DNA of 64,000 nt, from assembly GCA_017889705.1 (NCBI GenBank), contig JAGGAB010000009.1, positions 1 to 64,000 of the forward strand. The letters are read 5' to 3'. The DNA is from Bacillota bacterium. GTDB taxonomy: Bacteria > Bacillota > Negativicutes > Sporomusales > Sporomusaceae. A model generated the notes under the pieces. It was not told the DNA's origin and did no database searches. It saw nothing but the letters and a program-made list of their open reading frames with translations. The stretch's first letter is position 1. Each line of letters starts with the position of its first letter. The position numbers and the translations under genes were made by a program. Shown one piece after another: positions 16,513 through 24,864 of the stretch.

Positions 16513-16899
16513 ATGACGATTACAGAAGTAAGTGGAAAATTTGATCTTCCTCAGGATACACTCCGTTATTATGAACGCATTGGCCTGATTCCACGCGTGA
16601 ACCGCAATAAAAGCGGCATTAGAGATTATAAAGAAGAAGACTGTAGGTGGGTCGAATTTATCAAGTGTATGCGCGGCGCAGGTCTGCCGATTGAAGTATT
16701 GATTGAATATGTTGGGTTGTTTCAGCAGGGCGAAGAGACGGCTGCGACCAGAAAAGAGCTTTTAATTGAACAGCGCCGTCAGCTTATAATAAGAATGGAA
16801 GATATGAAGAAAACGTTGGAACGCCTGGATTATAAAATTGCAAGATATGAACAGGCCGTAGTCAAAAATGAGAAAAAATTAAGAAGATCCGAAGAGTAA
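16513..16899 (+). CDS. MerR-family regulator, AdhR-like
   Basis: 128 residues: winged-helix N-terminus (VSGKFDLPQDTLRYYERIGL, then RNKSGIRDYKEEDCRWVEFI) and a C-terminal coiled coil. The sequence KCMRGAGLPIEVLIEYVGLF and GIRDY are those of Bacillus AdhR/YraB, a MerR protein that senses aldehydes (methylglyoxal, formaldehyde) through the conserved Cys52; here a Cys falls at position 52 (KCMR), with another at 44. No metal-site cysteines of the MerR/ZntR type are present. Directly followed by an aldo/keto reductase gene, as expected for an aldehyde-stress unit. Confidence 0.9.
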   Translation: MTITEVSGKFDLPQDTLRYYERIGLIPRVNRNKSGIRDYKEEDCRWVEFIKCMRGAGLPIEVLIEYVGLFQQGEETAATRKELLIEQRRQLIIRMEDMKKTLERLDYKIARYEQAVVKNEKKLRRSEE

Positions 16900-16914
16900 A
16901 TGGAGGCTAAGACT

Positions 16915-18036
16915 ATGGAATATAAAAAATTGGGCTTTGGATTCATGCGGTTACCGGTAATCAACCAGGATGATCCAACAAGTATTGATATAAACACTGT
17001 AAATCAAATGGTAGATACCTTTTTGGAAAGGGGCTTTACCTATTTTGATACCGCTTATATGTACCACGCGTATAAGAGTGAGATAGCAATCAGAGAGTCA
17101 TTAGTAAAACGTCATAAAAGAGATAGCTTTACGTTAGCAACAAAACTGCCAACGATGTTTTTGAAGACAAAAGAAGATCAGGAGAGAATCTTTAATGAGC
17201 AGTTGGAAAAATGCGGAGTGGAGTACTTTGATTACTATCTGCTGCATAATCTGGGTGTAGAGAATTACGCAACTGCCCAAAGACTGGATAGTTTTGGTTT
17301 TATCCAGCAAAAACAAAAAGAAGGGAAAATCAGAAAAATAGGATTTTCTTACCATGATAATGCGGATTTGTTGGATGAAATCCTGACAGCGCATCCAGAA
17401 GTAGAATTTGTCCAGTTGCAAATTAATTATCTGGATTGGGACAATGACAGCATTCAGTCCAGAAAATGCTATGAAGTGGCAAGAAAACATAATAAGCCGG
17501 TTATGGTTATGGAGCCGGTAAAAGGCGGCATACTTGCGGCAGTACCTGAAAAAGTAGAAAAATTATTTAAAGACTATCATCCGGATCTGTCCATTCCCTC
17601 CTGGGCCATCCGTTATGTAGCAAGCCAAGAGGGCGTTATGATGGTATTAAGCGGGATGTCTGACCTGGCGCAACTCCAGGATAATACAAGCTATATGCAG
17701 GAATTTAAGCCTTTTGTACCAGCAGAATATGACATTATAAAAAAAGCTGTTGAGATTATTAATGAAGCAATTGCTATTCCCTGTACAGCCTGTCAATATT
17801 GTGTAGAAGAGTGCCCACAGAATATAGCCATACCCAAATATTTCGCACTATACAACTCAGAAAAGCAGGCGATAGGCAATGGCCCTTCTATCCCCAGAGT
17901 ATATTACGGTAACTATACGAAAACATATGGCAAGGCATCAGACTGTATTGAATGTAAGCAGTGTGAAAATCATTGCCCGCAGCATATTGAGATTACAGAA
18001 TGCTTAAAAGATGTAGCGGCAGTTTTTGAGGCATAA
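16915..18036 (+). CDS. Aldo/keto reductase with C-terminal ferredoxin domain
   Basis: 373 residues from ATG 16915 (GGAGG 8 bases upstream; an in-frame ATG at 16900 is too close to the MerR stop to have its own site). The AKR barrel shows [16 protein letters not shown] with the catalytic Tyr, [18 protein letters not shown] and [14 protein letters not shown]. The C-terminus has two FeS motifs, [18 protein letters not shown] and [17 protein letters not shown]. This class reduces aldehydes or quinone-like carbonyls with NAD(P)H or possibly ferredoxin electrons. Regulated by the adjacent AdhR-like MerR protein. Confidence 0.9.
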   Translation: MEYKKLGFGFMRLPVINQDDPTSIDINTVNQMVDTFLERGFTYFDTAYMYHAYKSEIAIRESLVKRHKRDSFTLATKLPTMFLKTKEDQERIFNEQLEKCGVEYFDYYLLHNLGVENYATAQRLDSFGFIQQKQKEGKIRKIGFSYHDNADLLDEILTAHPEVEFVQLQINYLDWDNDSIQSRKCYEVARKHNKPVMVMEPVKGGILAAVPEKVEKLFKDYHPDLSIPSWAIRYVASQEGVMMVLSGMSDLAQLQDNTSYMQEFKPFVPAEYDIIKKAVEIINEAIAIPCTACQYCVEECPQNIAIPKYFALYNSEKQAIGNGPSIPRVYYGNYTKTYGKASDCIECKQCENHCPQHIEITECLKDVAAVFEA

Positions 18037-18175
18037 TATTTTTTCTCAGATCAGGGAATTGCAGAATTCTAAACTGCACAACCTATGCGATGCTGATAAA
18101 TATACAGGCAAAAAATCGTTATTTTAGGCTAGGCTTTTGCTGAAAAGACTGGAATAGAAATAATGAATATGACTT

Positions 18176-18216
18176 AAAAGAGACAGATTGAAGAAATTCA
18201 ATCTGTCTCTTTTAGT
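18176..18216. terminator. Bidirectional terminator between convergent units
   Basis: Perfect stem AAAAGAGACAGATTGAA / TTCAATCTGTCTCTTTT with loop GAAA. A and T runs at both ends let it serve the aldo/keto reductase gene (plus) and the response regulator gene (minus). Confidence 0.85.
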
Positions 18217-18252
18217 CATATGTGTGCATTTTTAGGACTATAAGTGGGGGGA

Positions 18253-19434
18253 TTATTCTTTGCTTATAGGAGGAATATCTTTCAAATAAAAAAGAGTAAG
18301 AGCTATACCCAGCATTGTACGTCCGGCAAAAGAGTTCATGGAAACCCCGAGTATTTTTTCGATGGCCTGCTTACGGAAAAGAACTGTTTTATAATGGATA
18401 AACAGCATATTTGCGACACTTTGCAAATTATTACTCAAAATGATTTTTTCCATGGTATGGAATAAATCATTTCCAGTTACCCGGTCATGTTCTAGAAGTT
18501 TTCCAATAGTACTGTCAATCAGGGTATTAATGCTTTGTTCATTGACATATTGATTCAAAATCGGCAGAAATCCACTGTCAGCAAAGTGATAAATGCCTGA
18601 AGCTGGTGAGACGCGAAATCCGATTATTGCGGCGTTGCGGGCTTGTACGTAGCGGTCAGGAAAATTCTCTAATTTTGGATAACGATTAGCTATGCCAAGA
18701 GCAACTCTTATATCCGGAAAATGCTTTGCGGCAATAGTTTTTAAGTTAATGGCTGATGTCAATTCTTCATTTTTACAGTTTTCAGAAGACGTAAGCGTAT
18801 AGTCTAGAATGCCGATTCCATGGGAAGTTTGCCACACTACTAGTCCGATTTTTTTCGAAAGTTCCTCGATGAAGGCGTTTATTGCTACAATCTTTTCGTC
18901 AGGTGTTATGGTATCTGGAAACAACAGAATAAAAAGTGAAAATGACTGTGTAAAATCAATATCCATCTTTTTGGCTTGTTGCAGAATAACATCTATATCA
19001 GTGAGAGTTTTGGTGATTAATTTATTTAAAAACTCATTTTTATTTTGTTGCATCGACAAAACGTCTGGCGCAAGACGGTTCTGGATAATGCGCTCAATGG
19101 TCTTGTTCAGTCTTTTGGGAGACACTGGCTTCATAATGTAATCAAAAGCGTTTACTTCGAAGGCTTCTACGGCAAAATGGCTATATGCCGTTACAAAAAT
19201 AATATCAATAGTAGCATTGTTGGAGAGAATTTCTTTTGCGGCTGCAATTCCATTTAACTTAGGCATGTCAATATCCAGAAACAGTAAATGGATAGAATCA
19301 TTTTTAATTAGTTCTAAAGCTTGGTTAATATCGGTAAACATTCCGACAATGTAAATATCAGGATATTGTATAAGTAAGCGTTCTAACGCTTTCAAAGCGG
19401 GTTTTTCATCATCAACTAATATAGTTCTCAGCAA
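18253..19434 (-). CDS. Response regulator: REC, GGDEF_2-like middle domain and PucR-type HTH
   Basis: 393 residues, TTG start at 19434 after AAAGGAAG. The receiver domain has the phospho-acceptor Asp54 in LLFLDIDMPKL and the lysine in DYIMKPV. Residues about 140-300 resemble the middle domain of PucR/CdaR-type regulators (PDIRVALGIANRYP, FPDRYVQARNAAIIGFR). The C-terminus NLQSVANMLFIHYKTVLFRKQAIEKILG is like the PucR helix-turn-helix. This is not a LytTR regulator although the partner kinase ends in a LytS-type module. The start overlaps the kinase stop by 7 bases. Confidence 0.83.
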   Translation of the reverse strand: MLRTILVDDEKPALKALERLLIQYPDIYIVGMFTDINQALELIKNDSIHLLFLDIDMPKLNGIAAAKEILSNNATIDIIFVTAYSHFAVEAFEVNAFDYIMKPVSPKRLNKTIERIIQNRLAPDVLSMQQNKNEFLNKLITKTLTDIDVILQQAKKMDIDFTQSFSLFILLFPDTITPDEKIVAINAFIEELSKKIGLVVWQTSHGIGILDYTLTSSENCKNEELTSAINLKTIAAKHFPDIRVALGIANRYPKLENFPDRYVQARNAAIIGFRVSPASGIYHFADSGFLPILNQYVNEQSINTLIDSTIGKLLEHDRVTGNDLFHTMEKIILSNNLQSVANMLFIHYKTVLFRKQAIEKILGVSMNSFAGRTMLGIALTLFYLKDIPPISKE

Positions 19435-22400
19435 TACTGCACTTCCTTTCGCGTGTTAGGAATCTTGACAATTACGGTAGTTCCGGCATTAACCTTACTG
19501 ACGATTTGAATTCCATGTCCGTAAATGCGTTTTAGCCTGCGGTCGATATTGGTAAGTCCCACGCCATTATTAGCAGGACTGATTAATATATGTGACAATT
19601 TGTCTTGGGAAATGCCGATACCGTCATCCTGAATTGTTATCAAAATATTGGAATCTTGCTGTTCCACGGAAATAATGATTTTTCCGCCTTCTGATTTTGG
19701 CAAGATGCCATGTTTTATCGCATTTTCTACAAGCGGTTGGAGGATAAGGTTCGGAACCACTACAGTACCAGGTGGAACAGCTATATGGTACTGATAATTT
19801 AATTTATCTTCAAAGCGGGCTTTTTCAATCGTCATGTAAGATTCAACAAATTCCAGTTCTTTTTCCAAGGTGCTAAATTGATTCAGGTTATTAAAGTTAA
19901 AGCTGCTCCGTAGATAATTGCTTAAAGCCAACAGTAATTGTCCGGCTTTTTCTGCATCTGTCCAACAAAAAGACATAATTGTATTGAGGGTATTATAGAG
20001 GAAATGAGGTTTCATCTGTGCCTGCAAAAAAGCCATCTCGGCTTGACGTGTTTTGCTGACAGATTTTTTTAACTGTAGGAGAGTTTTCATTCGGGCTTTC
20101 AATTCGCTGGTGTTAAAGGGTTTTGTCAAAAAGTCATTGCTGCCTGCTGCAAAACCGGTTAACATGCTGGTGGCCGAGTTTTGTGTCGTCATCATTAACA
20201 CTGGCAGCTCAAACAATGAGTAACTTTCGCGGATTTTTCGACATATTTCATAGCCTGACATAGTAGGAAGCATAATATCAAGAATTACAAGATCAATGTT
20301 CTTGTTTTGGTTCAGTACTGTTAAAGCTTCTTGGCCGTTTGCAACAGCAATTGCCGAATAATTTTCTGCCGCCAAAATATTGATAAGCGCCTGTAAATTC
20401 GCATAATCATCATCGACAAGCAAAACAGTAAAATTACCGTTTGGGGTGAATGTTGCCGGTGTTTTGAATAAAGCCTGAGGAAGATTGTCATAACCGTGGG
20501 TTACCAGATCAGCGGCTGGGGAACCGGCAATGCTTATGGGCATACTGAATGTAAAAGTAGAACCTTTGCCAGGAGCGGAAGAAGCCCAGATCTTTCCACC
20601 GTGAATTTCGACCAGATATTTTGTAATACTTAAGCCTAAACCAGTGCCGGTATATTGCCCTGTCGATGCTACAGATAGCTGCTCGAAGGATTTAAAAATA
20701 TCGTCAATTTTATCGTTAGCTATGCCAATCCCGGTATCTTCCACACTGATTTCCAGCATAGTATTGTTTTTGACTGTGGAAATGGTAATGGTTCCCTGAT
20801 CGGTAAATTTGATAGCATTTCCCAACAGATTGTAAATAATCTGGTTAATGCGGTTTTCGTCTGCTTCAATTAAAGGGAGGTCGCTGGGAAGGTTGTTAAT
20901 CAAAGTAATTGGTTTAGAAAAAGCTAAATATTTACTTGCTTCCAAGGCTGTTGGGATTATTTTTTGGATATCAATGCTTTGCTTATTGAGTTGAATATCT
21001 CCATGCTTTAATTTTTCATAATCTAAGATATCGTTGACAAGATTAGCCAATCTTTTGCCGCTAGACACCACTAGATTTAAGTTTTCTTTTTGTTGTTGAG
21101 GTAAAATGGCAGCGCTGTTTTCCAGTACCGATTCTGTAATTGCAATTATTCCATGGAGTGGTGTTCGTAGTTCATGAGAAGTATTAGCCATAAAATCATC
21201 TTTTAATTTATTTAAAGAAAGAAGTTTTTGGGACAAGCTATTGATCTCAGAGAAAGAAGCAGAAAATCGCTGAGCTAATATAAAGGCTTGGATAAAAATG
21301 AAGATAAGGCTGACGATGGGGAAAACTTCTATATATGTTTGGCTATGGAGGCTCCAGCGCAATGCAGAATCTAGGATATAAGCGCCAATGGAAAATATTA
21401 TTGTGCTAAATAGTAAGGCGGCACCGACCCTATTTCTTATGACGGCTAGCCAGGCAATATAAGCATAGTACGTCGCGACAAGAATCAGCAGAAGTTGGAT
21501 ATAGAGGGTGAAGGTGGATTTTGTATAAAAGGCAATAGGTGTGAAGCAGGCGAACAGTGTAAGCAGGAAAGAATTAGCCACCAATACTTTTGTCACTCGG
21601 GCAGAGCACTCTTTGGGGTATAGTGCCTGCATGAATAATGCTAAGGCCGCTGAGGCCCAGTAAATTGTTGTATACTGCAAGAATACCAGACAATGGAAAC
21701 TGAGTGATGGGAAGACGTTAAGAATAACCATCTCACCCCGAGAGGCTGTGTTTAGCAAAAATAATACCATAATGAGTACAAAATATGGTTCGGCTTTATA
21801 GTTGTATTTCCTTTGTAACAGAAAAAGCGCAGTGTGATACACGGCCATGATAAAAATAGCACCTAATAGGAATATGGCTTCTTGCTGAGCTTTCTCCCGT
21901 AATGCAATGATTTGATGGTCGGTTCCCAGATAAATAGAATAAGAAGGACCGCCACGGGCATAAGTAAAGTTAGCTACTTGAAGAATGATTTCAAATTCAG
22001 TTTCATCTGTCCTGAAGAAACTGATTAGTGGTTTGTACTCAGGAAAATAAGATTCCGGATTTTTGCCGACAGTTCCGTTTGTGGCTACGACTTTGTCATT
22101 AACCATTAATTTGTAGGAGGTAAATGCTGGCCTGATTTTTAATCCCTTTACCACATTGGGATCGGCGGTTTTGACTTTTAAACGATAGGTCGCATAGCCG
22201 GTTTCCGGCAGATTGTCGTTAGAATGATTCCAGATACTAGGCACAGCAGCGTAATTTTTTGGCAGATTTGTTCCGGGGTGCAAGTCTTGGTAGGTTAAAA
22301 GCTGACTCCAATAGAATTCCCATTCGCCATCTAAAGGGATAACACTATTTTCTGCAAAAATCCAATCGCTAAGGTCTAAAACTCCTTGATGAGCTTGGGG

Positions 22401-22517
22401 CGTGTTGCTAACTTTATTGTCAGAAAAAGAAATTTCAATATAAAAATAAAGAAGTAGCAAAGGAAACAAAAGCAGTATAAAAAATAATACTGTTTTTTTT
22501 GTCATAAGGTGCAGCAT
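19428..22517 (-). CDS. Hybrid sensor kinase with two kinase modules (HisKA plus LytS-type)
   Basis: 1029 residues from ATG 22517 (AAAGG 13 bases upstream; the frame continues to a TTG at 22589). Order: membrane anchor; 7TMR-DISMED2-like sensor domain (about 50-190); seven-helix region (215-420); HisKA with His448 in SHELRTPLHG; HATPase (NLLGNAIKF, GTGLGLSI); receiver with Asp747 in LVILDIMLP; then a second transmitter of the His_kinase/LytS type with His838 in MKPHFLYNTLNT and its own HATPase (LQPLVENAIKHG). Two catalytic modules around a receiver in one chain suggest an internal relay. Ligand unknown, probably carbohydrate-like or small polar by 7TMR-DISM precedent. Confidence 0.88.
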   Translation of the reverse strand: MLHLMTKKTVLFFILLLFPLLLLYFYIEISFSDNKVSNTPQAHQGVLDLSDWIFAENSVIPLDGEWEFYWSQLLTYQDLHPGTNLPKNYAAVPSIWNHSNDNLPETGYATYRLKVKTADPNVVKGLKIRPAFTSYKLMVNDKVVATNGTVGKNPESYFPEYKPLISFFRTDETEFEIILQVANFTYARGGPSYSIYLGTDHQIIALREKAQQEAIFLLGAIFIMAVYHTALFLLQRKYNYKAEPYFVLIMVLFLLNTASRGEMVILNVFPSLSFHCLVFLQYTTIYWASAALALFMQALYPKECSARVTKVLVANSFLLTLFACFTPIAFYTKSTFTLYIQLLLILVATYYAYIAWLAVIRNRVGAALLFSTIIFSIGAYILDSALRWSLHSQTYIEVFPIVSLIFIFIQAFILAQRFSASFSEINSLSQKLLSLNKLKDDFMANTSHELRTPLHGIIAITESVLENSAAILPQQQKENLNLVVSSGKRLANLVNDILDYEKLKHGDIQLNKQSIDIQKIIPTALEASKYLAFSKPITLINNLPSDLPLIEADENRINQIIYNLLGNAIKFTDQGTITISTVKNNTMLEISVEDTGIGIANDKIDDIFKSFEQLSVASTGQYTGTGLGLSITKYLVEIHGGKIWASSAPGKGSTFTFSMPISIAGSPAADLVTHGYDNLPQALFKTPATFTPNGNFTVLLVDDDYANLQALINILAAENYSAIAVANGQEALTVLNQNKNIDLVILDIMLPTMSGYEICRKIRESYSLFELPVLMMTTQNSATSMLTGFAAGSNDFLTKPFNTSELKARMKTLLQLKKSVSKTRQAEMAFLQAQMKPHFLYNTLNTIMSFCWTDAEKAGQLLLALSNYLRSSFNFNNLNQFSTLEKELEFVESYMTIEKARFEDKLNYQYHIAVPPGTVVVPNLILQPLVENAIKHGILPKSEGGKIIISVEQQDSNILITIQDDGIGISQDKLSHILISPANNGVGLTNIDRRLKRIYGHGIQIVSKVNAGTTVIVKIPNTRKEVQYC

Positions 22518-22704
22518 ACTTTGACAACTGCCTTTCTCAATAGTGATAGTTTGTAATCGCAGTATACCTTGTAGTAACAGATAATTCAATAATTACCATT
22601 TTATTAAAAACAAAATTTACTATTTGCTGTCGAATTTTGATTAATTTGCAAACCTCTTGCAATCTAGAGATTTGCTAGGTAACAGCACTTTACTCAGGGC
22701 GGGC

Positions 22705-22744
22705 ATTATCCAAATGGATAATGCATTTTATCCATTTGGATAAT
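22705..22744. promoter_or_regulatory. Long perfect inverted repeat made of two operator-like dyads
   Basis: 17-base arms (22705-22721 and 22728-22744) are exact reverse complements around a 6-base centre. Each arm is itself a near-palindrome of the type TTATCCA-N-TGGATAA. This looks like paired binding sites of a dimeric regulator in the region upstream of the divergent sensor kinase gene and the riboswitch-controlled operon, though a cruciform/RNA hairpin is possible. Confidence 0.6.
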
Positions 22745-22780
22745 TAACACTTAATGGGAAATGTGGTAAGTTTATATAGG

Positions 22781-22830
22781 ACTAATTTCCTAAAAACCGG
22801 GGCGTTAGTCCTGGGTTTTAGGAGATTAGT
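22781..22830. other. Large imperfect hairpin upstream of the riboswitch
   Basis: ACTAATTTCCTAAAAACC pairs with GGGTTTTAGGAGATTAGT across a 14-base loop that contains GTTAGTCC. No T-run follows, so a terminator is unlikely. Could be a protein site or a structured part of the leader. Confidence 0.45.
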
Positions 22831-22887
22831 TTGCAATGATATAAAATTATAACTGAAATTGCTTTACTCTACATAATTATACAAATT

Positions 22888-22975
22888 TTACAGGCAAACT
22901 TATCGAAAGATAAGGACGCAAAGCTATGGGTCTAAGGACAGAGTGGTCTATGATTGCCAGGTTGCCGATTCGTAA
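22888..22975 (+). promoter_or_regulatory. c-di-GMP-I (GEMM-I) riboswitch 1
   Basis: Sequence order ACAGGCAAACTTATC, GAAA tetraloop, GATAAGGACGCAAAGC, GGGTCTAAGG, then GATTGCCAGGTTGCC reproduces the GEMM-I consensus (P2 with GNRA loop, GGACGCAAAGC joining segment, P3 with tetraloop receptor). The operon it leads into encodes an HD-GYP c-di-GMP phosphodiesterase. A partner for GATTGCCA is TTGGCATCAATC at about 23000, but no T-run follows, so the switching mode is unclear. Confidence 0.92.
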
Positions 22976-23090
22976 AGAGTTGTACTTGTTGGCATCAATC
23001 TGAGTGTAGGTTGGTGTTATTTATTTTTTCAAAACAAGTAATCGTTTTTGATTAATAAAATAGCAATAAGCAAATAATGGAGGATTATTT

Positions 23091-23264
23091 ATGCTTCAGA
23101 TCTTTAGAACAGTCGAGAAGAAGCGCTCAGAACTGGAAGAATTACGGGTTATAATTCAAGCAACCGAAATTACTTATCGGCAAAGAGGCGAACTTCATAT
23201 AGCAGAATCTCTTAAAAACTTAGAAGCAAATTTAGAAAAAGCTGTTGATATTTTGAGTACGTAA
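23091..23264 (+). CDS. Small coiled-coil protein, 57 residues
   Basis: ATG 23091 lies 8 bases after GGAGG. The product MLQIFRTVEKKRSELEELRV continues as charged helix to LEANLEKAVDILST and is predicted to be one long amphipathic or coiled-coil hairpin. It has the size of Spo0E-like phosphatases but lacks their SQELD motif, so I leave it unassigned. First gene after the c-di-GMP riboswitch, so expression should respond to c-di-GMP together with the HD-GYP gene. Confidence 0.65.
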   Translation: MLQIFRTVEKKRSELEELRVIIQATEITYRQRGELHIAESLKNLEANLEKAVDILST

Positions 23265-23306
23265 GCAGTAACTACTCAAATATCAATTATTTGCCGGGAG
23301 GGTTAT

Positions 23307-23486
23307 ATGGATAAATTAATAGAAAATATATATAACATTTATATTGTTTTATTAGGCGCAGGTATATTTTTTCTGATAGTACGATATTTCTATACGAAAG
23401 CATATTCACACAAAAGTATATTTCAAAAACAAATAGACTATGTTGAAATACGGAGTTGGCGGAAAAGAATACATAGGCGAATTTAG
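23307..23486 (+). CDS. Small membrane protein, 59 residues
   Basis: ATG 23307 after GGGAGGG. One hydrophobic segment (YNIYIVLLGAGIFFLIVRYF, about residues 9-28) is followed by a strongly basic tail ending RSWRKRIHRRI. Single-pass membrane protein of unknown function. Second gene of the riboswitch operon, 30 bases before the HD-GYP gene. The tail could bind an acidic partner or phospholipid heads; no family is recognised. Confidence 0.65.
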   Translation: MDKLIENIYNIYIVLLGAGIFFLIVRYFYTKAYSHKSIFQKQIDYVEIRSWRKRIHRRI

Positions 23487-23516
23487 CATGCTGATATTCT
23501 ATCAGGGGGTCGACGC

Positions 23517-24563
23517 ATGAATTTGATTTTTACAAAAGATTTAGTTCCTGGAATGTGTGTTGGTGAGGATGTAATTGCTGAAGATGGGTTTATAAAACTA
23601 TTGCCCCAGGGAGCTATTCTCACGCAAGTGCAAATAAACAGTCTGAGAAATTGGGAAATACCATCAATTTATATTGATGATACAAGTGAGTGGACAGAGG
23701 GGAAAGCAATTGCCATCCATATGACAAAGAAGGAGTTTATACACGGTTATAGAGAAACATTTGACAAAGTTGTTCATGCCTTTAGACGTATTAAAAAATT
23801 TAGGGAAGGTTCCATTGCTGAAATGCAGGAACTTGTCGACCAAAATATTATTCTTTTGTCAGAAACAATTGGCGTTTTAGAGCATTTGCAAGATATACGG
23901 TGTTATAGTGAGAATACCTTCAACCATTCCTTAAATGTTGCTATAATTGCCGGGGTTTTGGGTAAATGGTGCAATTATGAGGGACGTGAATTGAAAAACC
24001 TGATCTTAGCCGGCTTGCTCCATGATATTGGTAAATTGTTTATTCCGTTGCCCATACTAAATAAACCGGGGCTTCTGTCTGAGGAAGAATTTGCTATTAT
24101 TAAGCAGCATCCTCAGGCTGGTTATCAAGTACTTAAAGATGCCACGATTCCTGAGGGTGTAAAACTGGGAATTTGGCAGCATCATGAGCGGATGGATGGC
24201 AGCGGCTACCCTATGGGGTTAGTCGGTGATGAAATTTACGCTGGGGCAAAAATTATTGCTATTGCTGATGTCTATGATGCAGTAACCTCTGAACGGGTAT
24301 ATCACTGCAAAATGACGCCGTTTGAAGCGCTAGACATGTTGGCAGACAAGATGTTTGAAAGATTAGAACCTGTTGCCTGTTTGACCTTCATAAGTAATAT
24401 GAAGAATTATCTTACCGGGAGTAGCGTGGTTTTGAGCAACGGGCAAAAAGCAAAAATTATTGCATTCAATGCCAGAACCGGATATTTTACCAAGCCAGTT
24501 GTCTGTTTGCAAAATGGTAAGCTTATAGATTTGCAGAAGACCGATATTTGGATTGCCGGTTAG
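23517..24563 (+). CDS. HD-GYP c-di-GMP phosphodiesterase
   Basis: 348 residues. Residues about 1-120 form a short N-terminal domain of the type found before HD-GYP (LVPGMCVGEDVIAEDGFIKL). The catalytic domain has all landmarks: HSLNVAIIAGVLGKW, LLHDIGKLFIPLPIL, IIKQHPQAGYQVLKD, GIWQHHERMDGSGYPMGL and IIAIADVYDAVTSERVY, so it should be an active c-di-GMP hydrolase. A C-terminal extension (about 280-348) is PilZ-like in position but not recognisable. Regulated by the c-di-GMP-I riboswitch at 22888, which would give feedback control of c-di-GMP breakdown. Confidence 0.93.
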   Translation: MNLIFTKDLVPGMCVGEDVIAEDGFIKLLPQGAILTQVQINSLRNWEIPSIYIDDTSEWTEGKAIAIHMTKKEFIHGYRETFDKVVHAFRRIKKFREGSIAEMQELVDQNIILLSETIGVLEHLQDIRCYSENTFNHSLNVAIIAGVLGKWCNYEGRELKNLILAGLLHDIGKLFIPLPILNKPGLLSEEEFAIIKQHPQAGYQVLKDATIPEGVKLGIWQHHERMDGSGYPMGLVGDEIYAGAKIIAIADVYDAVTSERVYHCKMTPFEALDMLADKMFERLEPVACLTFISNMKNYLTGSSVVLSNGQKAKIIAFNARTGYFTKPVVCLQNGKLIDLQKTDIWIAG

Positions 24564-24671
24564 TTCGCTGCTTACAAATTCCGCCATACTAAAAAATGGT
24601 TGACGAAACAATCGCGATATTTTATAATTAATACAAAGTTCAAAAAATTCCACCACTTATTGTTATGCCTA

Positions 24672-24724
24672 CAGCTATTAGATATTAGGGGGCAAAACTC
24701 TATTTTGAGTTTTGCTCTTTTTTA
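24672..24724 (+). promoter_or_regulatory. HutP-responsive attenuator before the permease gene
   Basis: CAG-CTAT-TAG-ATAT-TAG (24672-24688) has three NAG triplets separated by exactly 4 nt, the known binding pattern of the HutP antiterminator. It is followed at once by an intrinsic terminator: GCAAAACTC / GAGTTTTGC around a short loop, with a G-rich 5' flank able to pair with the CTCTTTT tail, ending in TCTTTTTTAT. Binding of HutP with histidine and Mg2+ to the NAG array would block the hairpin. Confidence 0.82.
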
Positions 24725-24864
24725 TTTGGCCCAAGCTGCCGCAACCAATCTTGTTCAGGCCAAGTACAGCCCAAAAACATTCAGACAGGGAAGGGGGAAC
24801 GAAGATTTTTATTTGTAGTAAAACAAGGGGTATCTAAAGTCTGTAAAAGTTTGGGGGAACAATA

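Noticed and set aside
23091-23264. Spo0E-like phosphatase
   Set aside because: Size fits but the SQELD motif is missing; left as unassigned coiled-coil protein.
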